Of a stretch of DNA of 64,000 nt, positions 34,838 through 46,260 are shown one piece after another; position 1 is the stretch's first letter; every line of letters starts with the position of its first letter. The position numbers and the translations under genes are program-made. The stretch is from Sistotremastrum niveocremeum HHB9708 (taxonomy: Eukaryota > Basidiomycota > Agaricomycetes > Sistotremastrales > Sistotremastraceae): contig KV419418.1 in the NCBI GenBank assembly GCA_001630475.1, forward strand, positions 215,558 to 279,557. The letters are read 5' to 3'. Under the pieces are notes generated by a model. It searched no databases. It was not told the origin of the DNA and was given only the letters and a program-made list of their open reading frames with translations.

Positions 34838-36976
34838 ATGATACCGTTTCTCTGGAGGTCTTGCAAAAGACATGTCACTCCCTCAGCACTTTTGCTGCGC
34901 ACGGCGTCCAGAGCTGCTCCTAGAGCACGCACACCCGCTCCGTTAGTAAACGTTGAGAGCATCTCTGTCGACAAAGAAAACATCACAATATCACTTTCCG
35001 CTCCTGAGCCCGGAACATCCAAGCGCCCTCCTTCCACGAACATTCATCGTCGCAAGCCACTTCCCGCATCCAAACGTCGCCACACCAAAGTGATCTCACT
35101 TATTCATTCCATCCGCCATCTCCTAGAGAACAAGCAGCCCGGTCATGCAATGCAGTTCTCGGTGCATCGTATGAATCAAAGATTCGTCCCGGACGAACAT
35201 CGTGCGGGCGCGTATGAAGGTCTCGTCCACCTCTTCCTCGAGTTCGATAGACTGGATTATGCATATGCCCAATGTCAGCGAATGATCTATGAAGGCCTTG
35301 CACCTCCCCCATCCGTCCCTCTCGCCCTCTTCGTACACCCCTTCGACAATCCCAATAATACCGATAAGGAAGCCCTAGAGTCCCTCGTCGAAGCATACAT
35401 ATCGAATATCTCACAATCTTCTCAAGACGAAGGTTTCTTCCGAGCTATCATCGCTCGGATATCTCGTCTAGGTATCCGCCCTCCCGAGCTGCTCGAACAG
35501 ATTCTGGCGTTATATGCAGAGAAACGAGGGCCGGGATGGGTACCTTCGTATGCGATGGCGAGTACGATGATCTCAGCCTACACACGTGCAAGAGACTTTG
35601 AAAATGCATATCGTTGGATCGAGCATTCCGAGAATCTCGTGAACGTTCATTCCGCCGACCCTTCCTCTCCACCTCATCTTCATCGTCTAGCCGATATCGA
35701 AGGAAGAGGCACGATTATCGACCCGTCTCATTCAGAGCAGTTGATCGACGCTTTGAAAAGGATGAAAGACCGAGGGATGAATCCTACGCGTGTTGGGTAC
35801 AACATCTTGATTGCGTCCAACGTCCGGAATGGAGAATATCAAGCAGCCCTCGACCATTACAAAGAACTTCAAGAGCGCAGTCGACCCGTGGATGGGGATC
35901 CCTGTCCCGATGAATTCGCGCTCTCGAGCGTGTTCAAAGCATATGAAGGACATTATCGTGCTGTATACGAACACAACCCCCGTATCCCTCTCCCCCCTCT
36001 TAATCCCTCCCAACGAACCATGTACAAAATCTTTATAACTGCTTATCCTACACCTTCACTTAATAAGTCTGCATCTCAGCCCTCTTCGCAATTTCTCACA
36101 GTCCTCCTACGATCATTCCTCGTTACTGGCGATTACGCCGGAGCGATGTACGTCTTGCGACTCTTCCACACTCTTAGGATCCGTGTCCCAAGGAGGGCGT
36201 ATTCCGTTGTCGTACTGTGCTTGAGAAAGAAGATTATTCAAAGTCTGTATGATCTCGTTCGAAAGATCCGGTCACGGAAATCTGCCACCAGACGGGCACA
36301 GAAACCTTTTCTGTCCGATCCCATTTGGTCATCGTTGCCATCGTCATCTGAAGGCGACCCCGCCTCCCCTCCTCCTGATCGTTCACACGCTCCCCGAAAC
36401 CCCCTTTCGTGGTCGGAACACAAAATGCGTTCCTCAAGGTCAACATGGTCAAGCAAGATGCTCGACCTGCCCGAATCTTCTCCCGCTTCCCAATATGCCG
36501 ACCATTATTCCACTACAGATCTCGACTTCGAGCTTGATCCGGAACCATCCATGGATGCTCTCCTCTCCTCCCTCCGTTCTTCCATCCCAACTTCCTCTTC
36601 GGAACCTAAACCATCCGATTTTATCAAATTGCGAAAGTTTGTAACGAATAGACTATTCTTGATCGCGACCTCCAATCGCCGTCAATTCGTTGATTGGATG
36701 GCAAGCAATCCTGCTCGTTCTTCTGCAAGCGTTGCGTTGGAGGCTGGTGCAGAGATGCCGGATAGGACAAGCGCAGATCTCGCCAGTATGATGGCGCTTG
36801 TCTATCGCGCGATTGTCGTGAGCAAGACTGGTTTGAATCCGCATGACGTGAGAACCGCATGGGAAGCGTTTTCGACATCTATGGCGGAGGCTGGAGAAGA
36901 GATGTTATCGCACGAAGACGGCCTCGGAGCGAGCGACGGAGACGCTGCAGATGCAGTCCGCCTCACGTCGAATTGA
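34838..36976 (+). CDS. Mitochondrial PPR-like protein
   Basis: Single exon, 712 aa. The N-terminus MIPFLWRSCKRHVTPSALLL with repeated Arg and no acids before residue 35 is a typical mitochondrial presequence. Helix pairs of about 35 residues resemble pentatricopeptide repeats: STMISAYTRARDFENAYRWI (about 240), GYNILIASNVRNGEYQAALD (about 318) and FLTVLLRSFLVTGDYAGAMY (about 420). The repeats are degenerate. Residues 490-560 are a Ser/Pro-rich insertion. Fungal PPR proteins bind organellar RNA and support translation, processing or stability of specific mitochondrial transcripts; the target cannot be read from the sequence. Confidence 0.75.
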   Translation: MIPFLWRSCKRHVTPSALLLRTASRAAPRARTPAPLVNVESISVDKENITISLSAPEPGTSKRPPSTNIHRRKPLPASKRRHTKVISLIHSIRHLLENKQPGHAMQFSVHRMNQRFVPDEHRAGAYEGLVHLFLEFDRLDYAYAQCQRMIYEGLAPPPSVPLALFVHPFDNPNNTDKEALESLVEAYISNISQSSQDEGFFRAIIARISRLGIRPPELLEQILALYAEKRGPGWVPSYAMASTMISAYTRARDFENAYRWIEHSENLVNVHSADPSSPPHLHRLADIEGRGTIIDPSHSEQLIDALKRMKDRGMNPTRVGYNILIASNVRNGEYQAALDHYKELQERSRPVDGDPCPDEFALSSVFKAYEGHYRAVYEHNPRIPLPPLNPSQRTMYKIFITAYPTPSLNKSASQPSSQFLTVLLRSFLVTGDYAGAMYVLRLFHTLRIRVPRRAYSVVVLCLRKKIIQSLYDLVRKIRSRKSATRRAQKPFLSDPIWSSLPSSSEGDPASPPPDRSHAPRNPLSWSEHKMRSSRSTWSSKMLDLPESSPASQYADHYSTTDLDFELDPEPSMDALLSSLRSSIPTSSSEPKPSDFIKLRKFVTNRLFLIATSNRRQFVDWMASNPARSSASVALEAGAEMPDRTSADLASMMALVYRAIVVSKTGLNPHDVRTAWEAFSTSMAEAGEEMLSHEDGLGASDGDAADAVRLTSN

Positions 36977-37191
36977 GCGAGTGCGCGTTTGGCATTCTAA
37001 TTCAAGGGTATCATATTTCTGTATATAGTCTCTTCTTAGTAATGAGTACAACAATGGCAGGGCGGAATAAGGATGAGAATGAAGATGATAGTATGGATAC
37101 AGCAGTTCCGGTATTCAAGCAAAAATGAAGGACTGGATAGAAAACGGGAGCTTAACAAGACTAAAGAGAAAGACGAGTCCGTTGGAAGGGT

Positions 37192-38112
37192 TCAACCCCA
37201 GTAAGTACCATAATTACTTCCCACCATGACACCGAGGCAGGCAAGCAATGCACACACAACCATACCGCCGAAGAAAGTGAGCATGAATTCTGGAGGCCCA
37301 GATTGGTATCGACCCCAAGATTGAGATGATTCAGGGCCAGCGGATGGCAGGGGCTCAAGATGTTCGCGAGCAGCAAGTCGCTTCGTGGGGGTTTCCGCCG
37401 ACGAATCAGATGAGATGGGGAACGAATCGGAAGGTGGTTCGGGGTAGGCGAGACGGGGGATATGTGGATGTGATGGACGACGCGATGGAGCCAGGATTGT
37501 GAGTTCGTATCCCGGGATATCAGCCACCTCGGGGTCTGACTGGAGACAGAAATCGACATAAGCTATGAGGGTAGATCATGAGTTTGGCTGAAGTCAGAAT
37601 AATTAGAGAGGAACGCACCATCAACCGCATCTTGAGCATAGTTAATATGGACCTCTCGAACAAACTCTTCCCCTAGCACGTCAAGGGTACATTGGAAGCA
37701 AGCTTGTAATGACAATGCGGAGTGTGTTGAACAGGTGCACTCAATGTCATTATGACAAGCTTCAAGAGTATATGTGTAAGGAGAGCAAACGTGCATGCAC
37801 TGTTTGCGATGTCAGTCAGCTCGCATCCTCGGAGATGCTCAGAGGAAGCGACAAACCTCCTGCGCCAGCGTAGGAAGTACAATTTTGGGGGCTGGGAGGG
37901 GTTGATGGGTGGCACTCCAGATAGCTGCGCGATTTTTGGCTGCGATTGCACTCAAGTCATTGAGCTGGGCCTGTGCTTCACTTGTCGGGATGGCGCGAGC
38001 AGCGCAGAAGAGAGCTGATATTTATTCCAGTCAGTTATTCGATTTGAGTTCCAACCACTGGCATGCGAAACGTACAGAAGAGAAAGAGCGTGCTGGATAT
38101 CCAGGTCATCAT
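37192..38112 (-). CDS. Secreted Cys-rich protein with C-terminal membrane segment
   Basis: 248 aa from exons 38076-38112, 37857-38014, 37619-37799 and 37192-37562 (minus strand). Splicing joins MMTWISSTLFLF to SLFCAARAIPTSEAQ, giving a clean signal peptide. The mature part has a compact Cys module (CMHVC, CHNDIECTC, CFQC, then DFC) with eight cysteines, probably four disulfides. A Ser/Pro-rich stalk follows, then a hydrophobic C-terminal stretch (FMLTFFGGMVVCALLACLGV) and a short tail. The layout suggests a plasma-membrane or wall-attached surface protein. It does not match the CFEM spacing well enough to be called that. It is convergent with the PPR gene. Confidence 0.68.
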
Positions 38113-38798
38113 AATGGACGTGTGGATATATAGTTGGAGACTCGGAGACTGGGTCTGGGGTTGAAGACCCGGTGATGTGAATGAGAGCAAGAGACGTATG
38201 CCTCATTCCCATCACGATTGGCAGTATATATACCTCCATGCCACATCAAGCAGGACAATTGGTTTGTCAGTACCCTTTCGGTAATAAACTCGCTCGTCGT
38301 TGCCTCCTTCAGCGCGACAATAACGAGTTCGGAAGCGGATATCGGAAAGCCACGCGTTTGATCGTGGCATGAACGCGTTAACGATCTCCAAAAGATTTCC
38401 CTTTTAAATCCAAGACGAGCTTATCTGTGTCCTTCGCTTCTGTTCTCGCTGGTTAGATGGCTGGCTTCTTGAGATTCAATCTCTTAAAGTCAAAATAAAG
38501 CAAGAACGACCAGAGCAATTGCGCAACACTACTTTGCTGCGTTGCTGACGACAGACGACTTGCTGTTGCTTTTTGCTGCTGAAGTTCATTACGACGACGA
38601 CAATGGGAAGTTGAAACACAAAAGCATTGACGAAAACGGTCTTCATTTACTTGCGGATTTAGATCTCGTTACCGGAGATCGCTTGCAAGACTAAAGAGCG
38701 CGCGATAAAATTTGTACTGGCCAATTTAGTCTGCCAATTTCCGAAACCGAAGTCCGGGATTCCAGATAATTCGATTACAAGTAATTGATCACAGCCCT
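38113..38798. other. Intergenic region with promoter of the Cys-rich gene
   Basis: No gene. TATATATA at 38225-38232 lies about 113 nt upstream of the minus-strand Cys-rich gene start and could be its TATA box. The right end is the RFC1 3' UTR. Confidence 0.4.
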
Positions 38799-41700
38799 TC
38801 AATCTTTCTTACTCGTCTTCGCTTTCGCCTTCCCCTTCGGTTTCGATTCTTTGATGAGCTTGTCTTTGGAAATACTATCCACATCTTTGGACTCCTTGGT
38901 ATCTTCCTCCTCGACATCGTCATCCACCTAATAGCCTGTTAGCCTAGAGGAATACGATGAAATACATCTACTTACGTCGAAAACATCTTCGTGATCGGGG
39001 GCCGGGCCGTCTCCCAATTTCTTCGGCACCTTGCCCAAATCCGTAGCTTTGTGGAAAGGAATAGGATGGTCTTGCGTATTGTACCTAAATCGCGTCCTGA
39101 GACAATTTACCCATGTGAGAAAGATAGATAGACGTACGTCCTCGTGAAAGATGTCTTGGTCGCAGTCGATATCTTCTTCAAAACGGCTTCATCCTTATGA
39201 TCCCCGACCCCAAGTTCGACAAGGGAATCCCAATCTTCGCGCGAAAGGAAATATTCGTCCATGGATTCGATAACTTCGTCTACCGCGCTCTGTCCGGTTA
39301 TCAATATGCTGTAGGTATGCATGTAACTCGAGGCACTCACAGCTCCGGATTCCATTAACGGCATGACCAACCGAGGGAATAATGCCGGGATATAATGTTG
39401 TCGAATTTCCAATTTATCTCCCGAGACTTTGAGGCGCATCCGGATCTGGATATCGCCCAGTTGTCTTTTTAATTTGCTTTGCTTCGAATTTTGACCAAGC
39501 CATCTAATGATGCGCGTCAGAAGTGCGAAACCGAGGAAGAAATGCAGTTGATTACGCAGGGAAAGATTGAGGGTTGGGGCTACCATAACCGCCACCTGTG
39601 CCGAATAGGAACGAAGAAGGACGTATTGTTGATAACGCCGCGTGGAGAGGGAGAAGGGACCAGTGTTGTTCAGAACTTGTATGGCATTCGTTAGTCAGCT
39701 GTTTGAAATGGATATATCCATAAGATTTGCCCACCTATGAATCATATTATCAACCAGATCTCCATCCGATATCGACGAAGCAGCGCGGTCCATGAGCTCT
39801 AACCGCTTCATAGCCAGTTCTGGTCCATCCAGACCTCTACATTTGGCAGGTTCGGTCTTGAGATAGTTCTCCTGGCGGTGACGTCAGCGATGTATGGGCG
39901 CCGTGATAATGGGTTATACTTGAATGAACAATGGCACAAGTGACATGTCGTGAAAGTAGAGCTCCATCTTTTCGCTTAGTGTCTCTCTTGCAGTGCTGGA
40001 GAACAAATATGGGCCCAAGATCTTGAAGGTGACATTGAAGGGAGTCATGAGCACATATTTCTCATTCGATTTGGATCTGGAACGCTATCAGCATCAGGCA
40101 TGCCGAGCGTGCAGGGAGCACATACAGTTCTTTTCCTTGATCAAAATCAATACTGTTGCTCGAGAGTTTCCAAGTTGATAGCATATTCAAGACTTGACGG
40201 ATGTCTGATTGAGTTCCGTTCACGAGCTGATCCACGACGTTCGCAGGGATATCCAATTTTTCCCTACCAGAGATATGTATTATATTCTGACGAAGTGAGA
40301 AAATGCACGACTCACTTGTATGCAATGGTCTTGATACGCGATCGAATGGCTGCTGCTTCTGGTCTACGAGAGTCGTAAGAGGCGAAATGGTATAAAAACG
40401 AAGTGACTGCTACCTCCTAAATGGAAGGTTAAAGGTAGTACTGGATAAAGGCTTCATCTTCTGTGCTGTTCTATCGTTGGCGATACAGATGATAGGTATC
40501 TATATGATCGTGTCAAAGGGGTTGACACGTCCATGAATGATCCACGTACCCTACTCTTCCTGATAAGTGCGTTCAGTGCGCCGATGCCGCCCCTGTCGCC
40601 GGCTGACATCCCGTCCACTTCGTCCATGATCAAGACAGTCTTGTTGGTGATCTCCATCCCGACTACATTAGTTTTCTACAGCACTTGCGTCAAATAAATA
40701 ATAGGAAAACGAGTGTGAACTACCTTATCGCCGACAAGAAAGCCATCCAGTGAAGTGTTGTTGATATTGGTCGAACTCTGGAGCGCTTGTAAGAGAGTGG
40801 TTCGAGAGTGGACTGACGAGCTTACCTCAACAAGCTTTTTGCTGCGCGCATCGCTGGCATTCAGCTCAATCGGGGTGTATCCTTCAAGTTTTGCACATAA
40901 ATGTGCACTCGTCGTCTTTCCGATTCCGGGAGGCCCAGTGATCATGACTGCTCGAAATATATTCATCCCATCTTTCCCGGGTTTCTTGAATCCAGACTTT
41001 AACGAAGATGGCCTTGCATAGATATTAATAAGCATGCGAGCAAAGCGATGAGAAACTGTGGCACACCAATCATGTAGCCACTTCTGCAGCTTTTCCACCT
41101 GCCCTTTATTACCGCAAATCTCCTTCAGTGTCTGGGGTGCGTATTTTGTAGTCCATAGCTGTCCGGAAGGAGCAGCTCCAGCCGCAGCGCCACTATTCCC
41201 CGTCATGAAAGTAATAAACGCGGCTATGGCAGGAACACTCACGGCTTTGCAGCCTCCTTCGCAGCAGCCTTCTCTCGTAACTCGAGATCCTTAGCTGCCT
41301 CTTTGATCTTCCGCTCTTCATCCTGCATCTTCTTCTTCGTAGCTTCATCCAAGACACCCTTCCGTGTGCGTATTAATTCCAAGAATCCGTCTTCATCCAA
41401 CGTCGGTAGCCCATGTTTCTTGATCGCTTCTAGTTTCTTGGGTCCTGCGTCGTTTCCAAGAATCACGTATGAGGTTTTTGATGAAGGTTGAAGTGTTACA
41501 CGTCTGCCAGAATCACGATGAGCGAAGGTAGACAAGCAAGCAGTTTATGGCTTACCCGCCGTATCGCTTTGCGAGATCTTGTGCCTCCTCCCGAGCCAAA
41601 GAAGTGAGTTCGCCTGTGAAGACGAAAGCAAGCCCAGCGAGACAGTTAGGTTGACCGACGGGAACCTCCTTCGATCCCGGAGCCGAAGGACCGGCAGCAA

Positions 41701-42706
41701 GTTTGGCAGCCTTAGCAGCGTAACTGTGCGCGTCTGAGCATTATGCAAACAATAGAATCGGGCACTTACTTGAACTTCGGCTTAGGTGGATCGATCAGGG
41801 GATCATTGTCCTCAGTAGCCTTCTTCTTCGGCGCTGGCTTGTCAACTTTCGCGGCCTTCTTTGGCGTCTTCTTCTTGGGCTTTTCCTCAATTTCACTGCC
41901 ATCACTAACAATGAAGTCGTCATCTTTCCGACTCGCTTTCTTGGGAGGCTTCTTGGTTACTTTCTTGGCAGGCGGACTGTCTTCTTCATCTTCATCGCTT
42001 GAGATAACATGAGACTTGCGCGGCTTCGCTTTCGCAGTCTCAGTCTTGGCTACTTTGGATGTAGAAGCTTTCTTTTTGGGAGGTGATTCGAGGTCGCTCT
42101 CGTCGTCGCTGATGACTGCCGCTTTTCGCTTGGTCAATGAAGGCGCTTTTCGCGTTGTCTGTTCGGGGCCAGCTTCGGACTTCAATTTCTGGAAGTAAAT
42201 GCGCGCGTGAGGAAAGGTGATAAAGCGAGGAGGGGGTCACAGACGGTGGCCTTCAGTATGGCAGGCGTGGCAGGAGACGTTCCAGGTGTAGATCTGCGCA
42301 TAGAAATTCAGCGCGAATTGGCTATGGGTGATAGCATATCAGGCCCGGGAATTCAATGCTTACTTATTTGACGGTCTTGACGACATCAGTCAGTTCAGGC
42401 CACATCAAGTCCGCGACTACTCACCCTGCTCGATCCTCGTCTCCTGCCGCGACATACTTTCAACAACCACTCCAAGCTCATTATCAATAAAGCATACCAG
42501 TGAGATCAATCGCTGTACTGTCTTGTGAGCTCGCCTGAATATGAGCACATGAGCTTATTCCGTTTCTCCCTAGGAGCAACTCGGCCAGATTCGCCCCTGA
42601 CCTTTGGCTGGCTGGCTGATTGCTTGAAAAAGTGCTTCAAAGACGGAGAATCAGCAGAAGGAGCTGATCCGGAGGGCTTGTGTGTCGCTTTGGTGGTAGC
42701 TGGCAT
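38799..42706 (-). CDS. RFC1: Replication factor C large subunit
   Basis: 933 aa in 21 exons (minus strand). The first four (42602-42706, 42498-42521, 42425-42456, 42245-42293) are less certain. Then 41770-42188, 41556-41723, 41243-41503, 41067-41192, 40826-41012, 40724-40777, 40550-40675, 40414-40499, 40316-40363, 40126-40263, 39920-40076, 39735-39871, 39556-39675, 39341-39503, 39138-39289, 38976-39096 and 38799-38927. An early SLKHFFKQ resembles a PCNA-binding box. An acidic/Lys-rich linker precedes a BRCT domain (LAFVFTGELTSL...YVILGNDAGPKKLEAI). The AAA+ core has LWTTKYAPQTLKEICGNK, Walker A TGPPGIGKTTSAHL, Walker B VLIMDEVDGM, and sensor 1 IPIICIANDR. The family-specific WSLLPLHAALSTIRPSSF and WLGQNSK follow. 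It loads PCNA onto primer ends in replication and repair. The C-terminus is Lys/Asp-rich. Confidence 0.93.
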
Positions 42707-43051
42707 AGTCTGGTGAGTTGAGCGGGATGAACGATGACACCGCGTCAGGAACGGCACGAAATCGCGTCGAACCAAACAACGCGTAAACAGAGCAGAAGCG
42801 AGACCAAATGGTTTCTAGGCGATATGAAAATTATTTCGCGTGCAAAGAATACACTTTTCAGACAAAATAGTACCGTAGGGGCGGGATACAAAGAGCGGTA
42901 CTAAAAGCACTGCGATACACAACATCTGACCGGTCTGACCGAGCATCGGGTCTTTACTCAGTATTTTATCCCGGCAGACCTGGAATACCCGCACGACTCA
43001 GAGCCTGAACAAGAGAATCCGTGGCGAAAACGGGGCCTGCGATAGGCGTCA
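42707..43051. promoter_or_regulatory. RFC1 upstream region with MCB-like sites
   Basis: ACGCGT at 42779-42784 is the MluI cell-cycle box consensus, 73 nt upstream of the RFC1 ATG. Further CGCGT cores occur at 42741-42745, 42763-42767 and 42837-42841. MBF-type factors (Swi6/Mbp1 family) drive G1/S genes through such sites in fungi. Confidence 0.5.
42772..42789. repeat. 18-bp element CCAAACAACGCGTAAACA, copy 1
   Basis: Identical to 47358-47375. Both lie downstream of a PRP39-like gene; this one is also in the RFC1 promoter. Confidence 0.8.
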
Positions 43052-46000
43052 TCATGCTTTCGTGTGTTCAAGACCACCATTCTGCGTGGAACGGGATCCA
43101 TATCGATCGGTGGGATGAGGATCCTTTTTGTGACGCTTGAAGGGACGCTGATCAGGATACGAAGGGGATGGGTGGTCGTGGCGCCGGAGATGGCGATCCT
43201 CTTCCGAGCTTGAGAGAATAGGCAGTGGAGATATTCGACACGATTGACCTTCGTTGTTGGAGATTGCGGGCTTCGCAGAAGGGCTAGCTTCGCTTGTTGG
43301 TAAAAGCGCATCTGAATCCACGCGCGAGGTGAAAGTTTGCTGACTGTCGTTGGGGGAAGGCACAGCAGCTGCTATACCTACTGGATCGAGTATATACTCT
43401 TGCCGCTTCATGAAGCGCTGCATCGCAGCCTCAGGGTCTAGTGAAATAAATGGCTGATTAACGGATTGGCACGGCTTCAAGAGCATAGGTACGCACCGTT
43501 CCCGTAGATCGCAGACATTCGCCCCTCTAATCGCAGTGATTCCTCGAGCCCACCGAAATTAGACACATGCGCAGTCCACATCTCCCAGATAGGCTGAGCC
43601 TTGTCTGGAGTCAGAACAGGATTTGCGATCACTCTCTCGAAGAGGTCATGTGCGTCTAGAGAGTGATCAATTTACGTCTATCGCGATATTTAATTCAACA
43701 AGACTCACTGTTCTCATCGTTGATATCGATCAGATGCTTCAAATATTGAAGGATGAGTTCCACCTCAGTTGGGTATTTCTTCAATGCCTCCTCGAAGATC
43801 CTGATGTAATTGGCTTTATCCGCTTTCGAGCGGTACTCCGTCAAGGCTACTCCAGGATCAGCGTCACGCTCAAGCAGCCAAATGCAGCGGATGAACGCAC
43901 CAGCATAAACATAAACCCTCCAATCCAAATGTCTCGTCTTTGTCGCCGCTTTCAAAGCCTGTCTGAAAGCCGACTGGTCGTGTGATTGCTGCAGAAGCCT
44001 AAGGTAGCAGAACCAAGCGTTTCCTAACTGTTGGGTCTTCATTCGGAGTGACTGATCCTCACGTATGCCCGATCGTGAGTCCCTGTATACTTGAAGAGCA
44101 CTGGTAGAATCTAGGGTGAGCGTCGATGCCCCGGAACCAGAGCGTTGTTCTTCGTCGAGTGCTTTCCCCAAGGCTTCGATGAATGATTTCAGGGTTGCAA
44201 TGGCTTCGGCGTATCGGTGTTGCTTCTTATATTGTTCGGCCAGAGCAGAGTTTAATAAGGAGCTGGTAATGATTCAAGCTAAGCATGACGCTAATAAATG
44301 ATGTGGATACCTTGTTGGATTTGCTTGTACACCGTCTACAAGAACGTTCATTGGGTTCTCCTCAGTCGGGCGCTTAGCCGGATCGAGGCCATCGAGCCAT
44401 CTGAACCATCTAAACCTGCAAATCCTATCAGCTCCGATATCGTTTTCCACATAAGAGAGAGGGAGATATCGAACCAAACTTCTTCATGAAATCTCATCGA
44501 AACCGCGGCCTTCCAGTATACTCCTTGCATCCGACTGGCAAACTGCTTCTCGTCTTCTCTCGTCTGCATGTCCAGCTGTAGAGGATTGCTCTCCTCCCAT
44601 CGAATGTAGCGAATCCACTGTTCAAGGAGCTGGCGCTCGTTCGGGGCGGCGGCAGGAGAAGGCAGGAGTAATTGGAGACTGCCGGGCATGGGCTTTACTG
44701 TGGAGGTGACAGCACTCAGATACTTATTGAGGACTTGGAGATTGGCCTTGGCCCTCTCGTGCACTGGCTCGTGATACTTTCTCATAAGTTCGAACTGGCA
44801 GAGTGAACCGTATTAGACGGCAAATATCTTGACAGGAATGGATTAAATGTCGTACCGTTGCCATCGAGGTTCGCTTCTCAAATCCAAGGTACTCCTCCCA
44901 TATTATATCGCAGTCGGATAGGGGTATCCGAATAGCTCTCAGATACAGTCTTCTCATCTGGTTGATACGAATCGCTGCGTCTGCTGCAGGTTCTGAGCGG
45001 TTTTTGAATTGGCGATCCGATTTATCTTGGATAAACTTGAGATAGTCGCGCCACGAGCCTCCGGCATTTCTATCATGTCCCACTGCGTCAACGGCTGCTT
45101 CGTAGAATGTGCAAGTCGTGGCATAATCTGCATGATGAATGTTCCTATTCAAAGGAGCGTAAAAACGACAGGATGGACACATAGATCCAGTCAAACACGG
45201 GCGTACCTGAGATATTCGATTTGATATTTGTACAATTCGACTGATGCAGAGGTGGGCAGCCAACGCTCAAAGAGCGCAGAGGCAGTCGTCATCGATTTCT
45301 TGTCATTTTTCTTGTCGTAATGTTTCAAATATGCGATTTGGGCGGCGCTCTGGGGTCAGTATCGTCGTGAGTATTTATCGTCATTCATGCACATATCCAG
45401 ATCGAGAAAGGGGACAAGTGCAGCCAGCAGGACGAGACTGGTCCCTGAATGGAGCCATGGTCGCGAGCCGAGATGCCGTCAGCATCGCTGGCAGCATTCG
45501 GACATATCGGCAGAGAGGTGGAAAACCTCCCTCCGCTACACCATTGATATTCATACTTTGGTGAACTGATACACAGCCTTGGTCGGTCGAGATACAAGTT
45601 ACTTCAGAAAGGCAAAGTTTTTCAAAGGAAGGGAGTTCGACCAATGGATTTCAACTGCGAAAAACCCGGCGGGCGTGGACTCGAGCGAGATACTCTCGAA
45701 TGTTCAGATAAGCGCAAAGTGAAAGGCTGGGTATCGCAGCGGGGAGAGAATGCATAACATGAATTTAAAGCACCCACAGTATTAGGGAAGAATTCCAAAA
45801 GAGTTTCGTATGCAGTCTTGATATTTTCCAAGTTTTCCGAACGCTCGGCCGATTCGATCAGTTGACACCATCTCGTAGACGAATGTGGATGGTCGCGCAA
45901 CGATACGAGTAATGTCTGGAAGGATGACACCTGCGGAGCTGATGAGCTGTCTCCTGATTCAGTCGCTGATGGCGTGCGGTGAGGTGACGAAGAGGTTGAG

Positions 46001-46260
46001 GGGAACTTGGGACTCTTGGGCGATGCCCCTCTGCTTGTTTGTCGAAGAAGAGGGTGTCGATCATGGCCAGCCTCTTTCTGACGAACACACGAATGGTATC
46101 CCTCGCCTCGCGATTGCAGAAATGGGAGGTGGTGGTGTTTAGGCGCACACCACGACTCTCGCGATGTCGATGACAAGAAATCTTGGCGCTCGCCTTCTCC
46201 GTATGCTGCGCATTCGACGTTGTTGCGAAGAGAAGTCGCGGTCAGCTTGTTCTGCATCAT
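43052..46260 (-). CDS. PRP39-like splicing factor paralog 1 (intact, short)
   Basis: 795 aa from exons 45778-46260, 45207-45349, 44856-45144, 44475-44794, 44311-44415, 43901-44262, 43709-43849, 43497-43655 and 43052-43437 (minus strand). It has the HAT-repeat array of Prp39: HPHSSTRWCQLIESAER...[107 protein letters not shown] and LFERVIANPVLTPDKAQPIW. Prp39 binds U1C/U1 snRNP and helps 5' splice-site recognition. Every intron is at the same place as in the two neighbours. The C-terminal tail is shorter and less RS-like than in copy 3. Intron 6 (43850-43900) is a multiple of three without a stop, so a longer isoform is possible. Confidence 0.85.
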
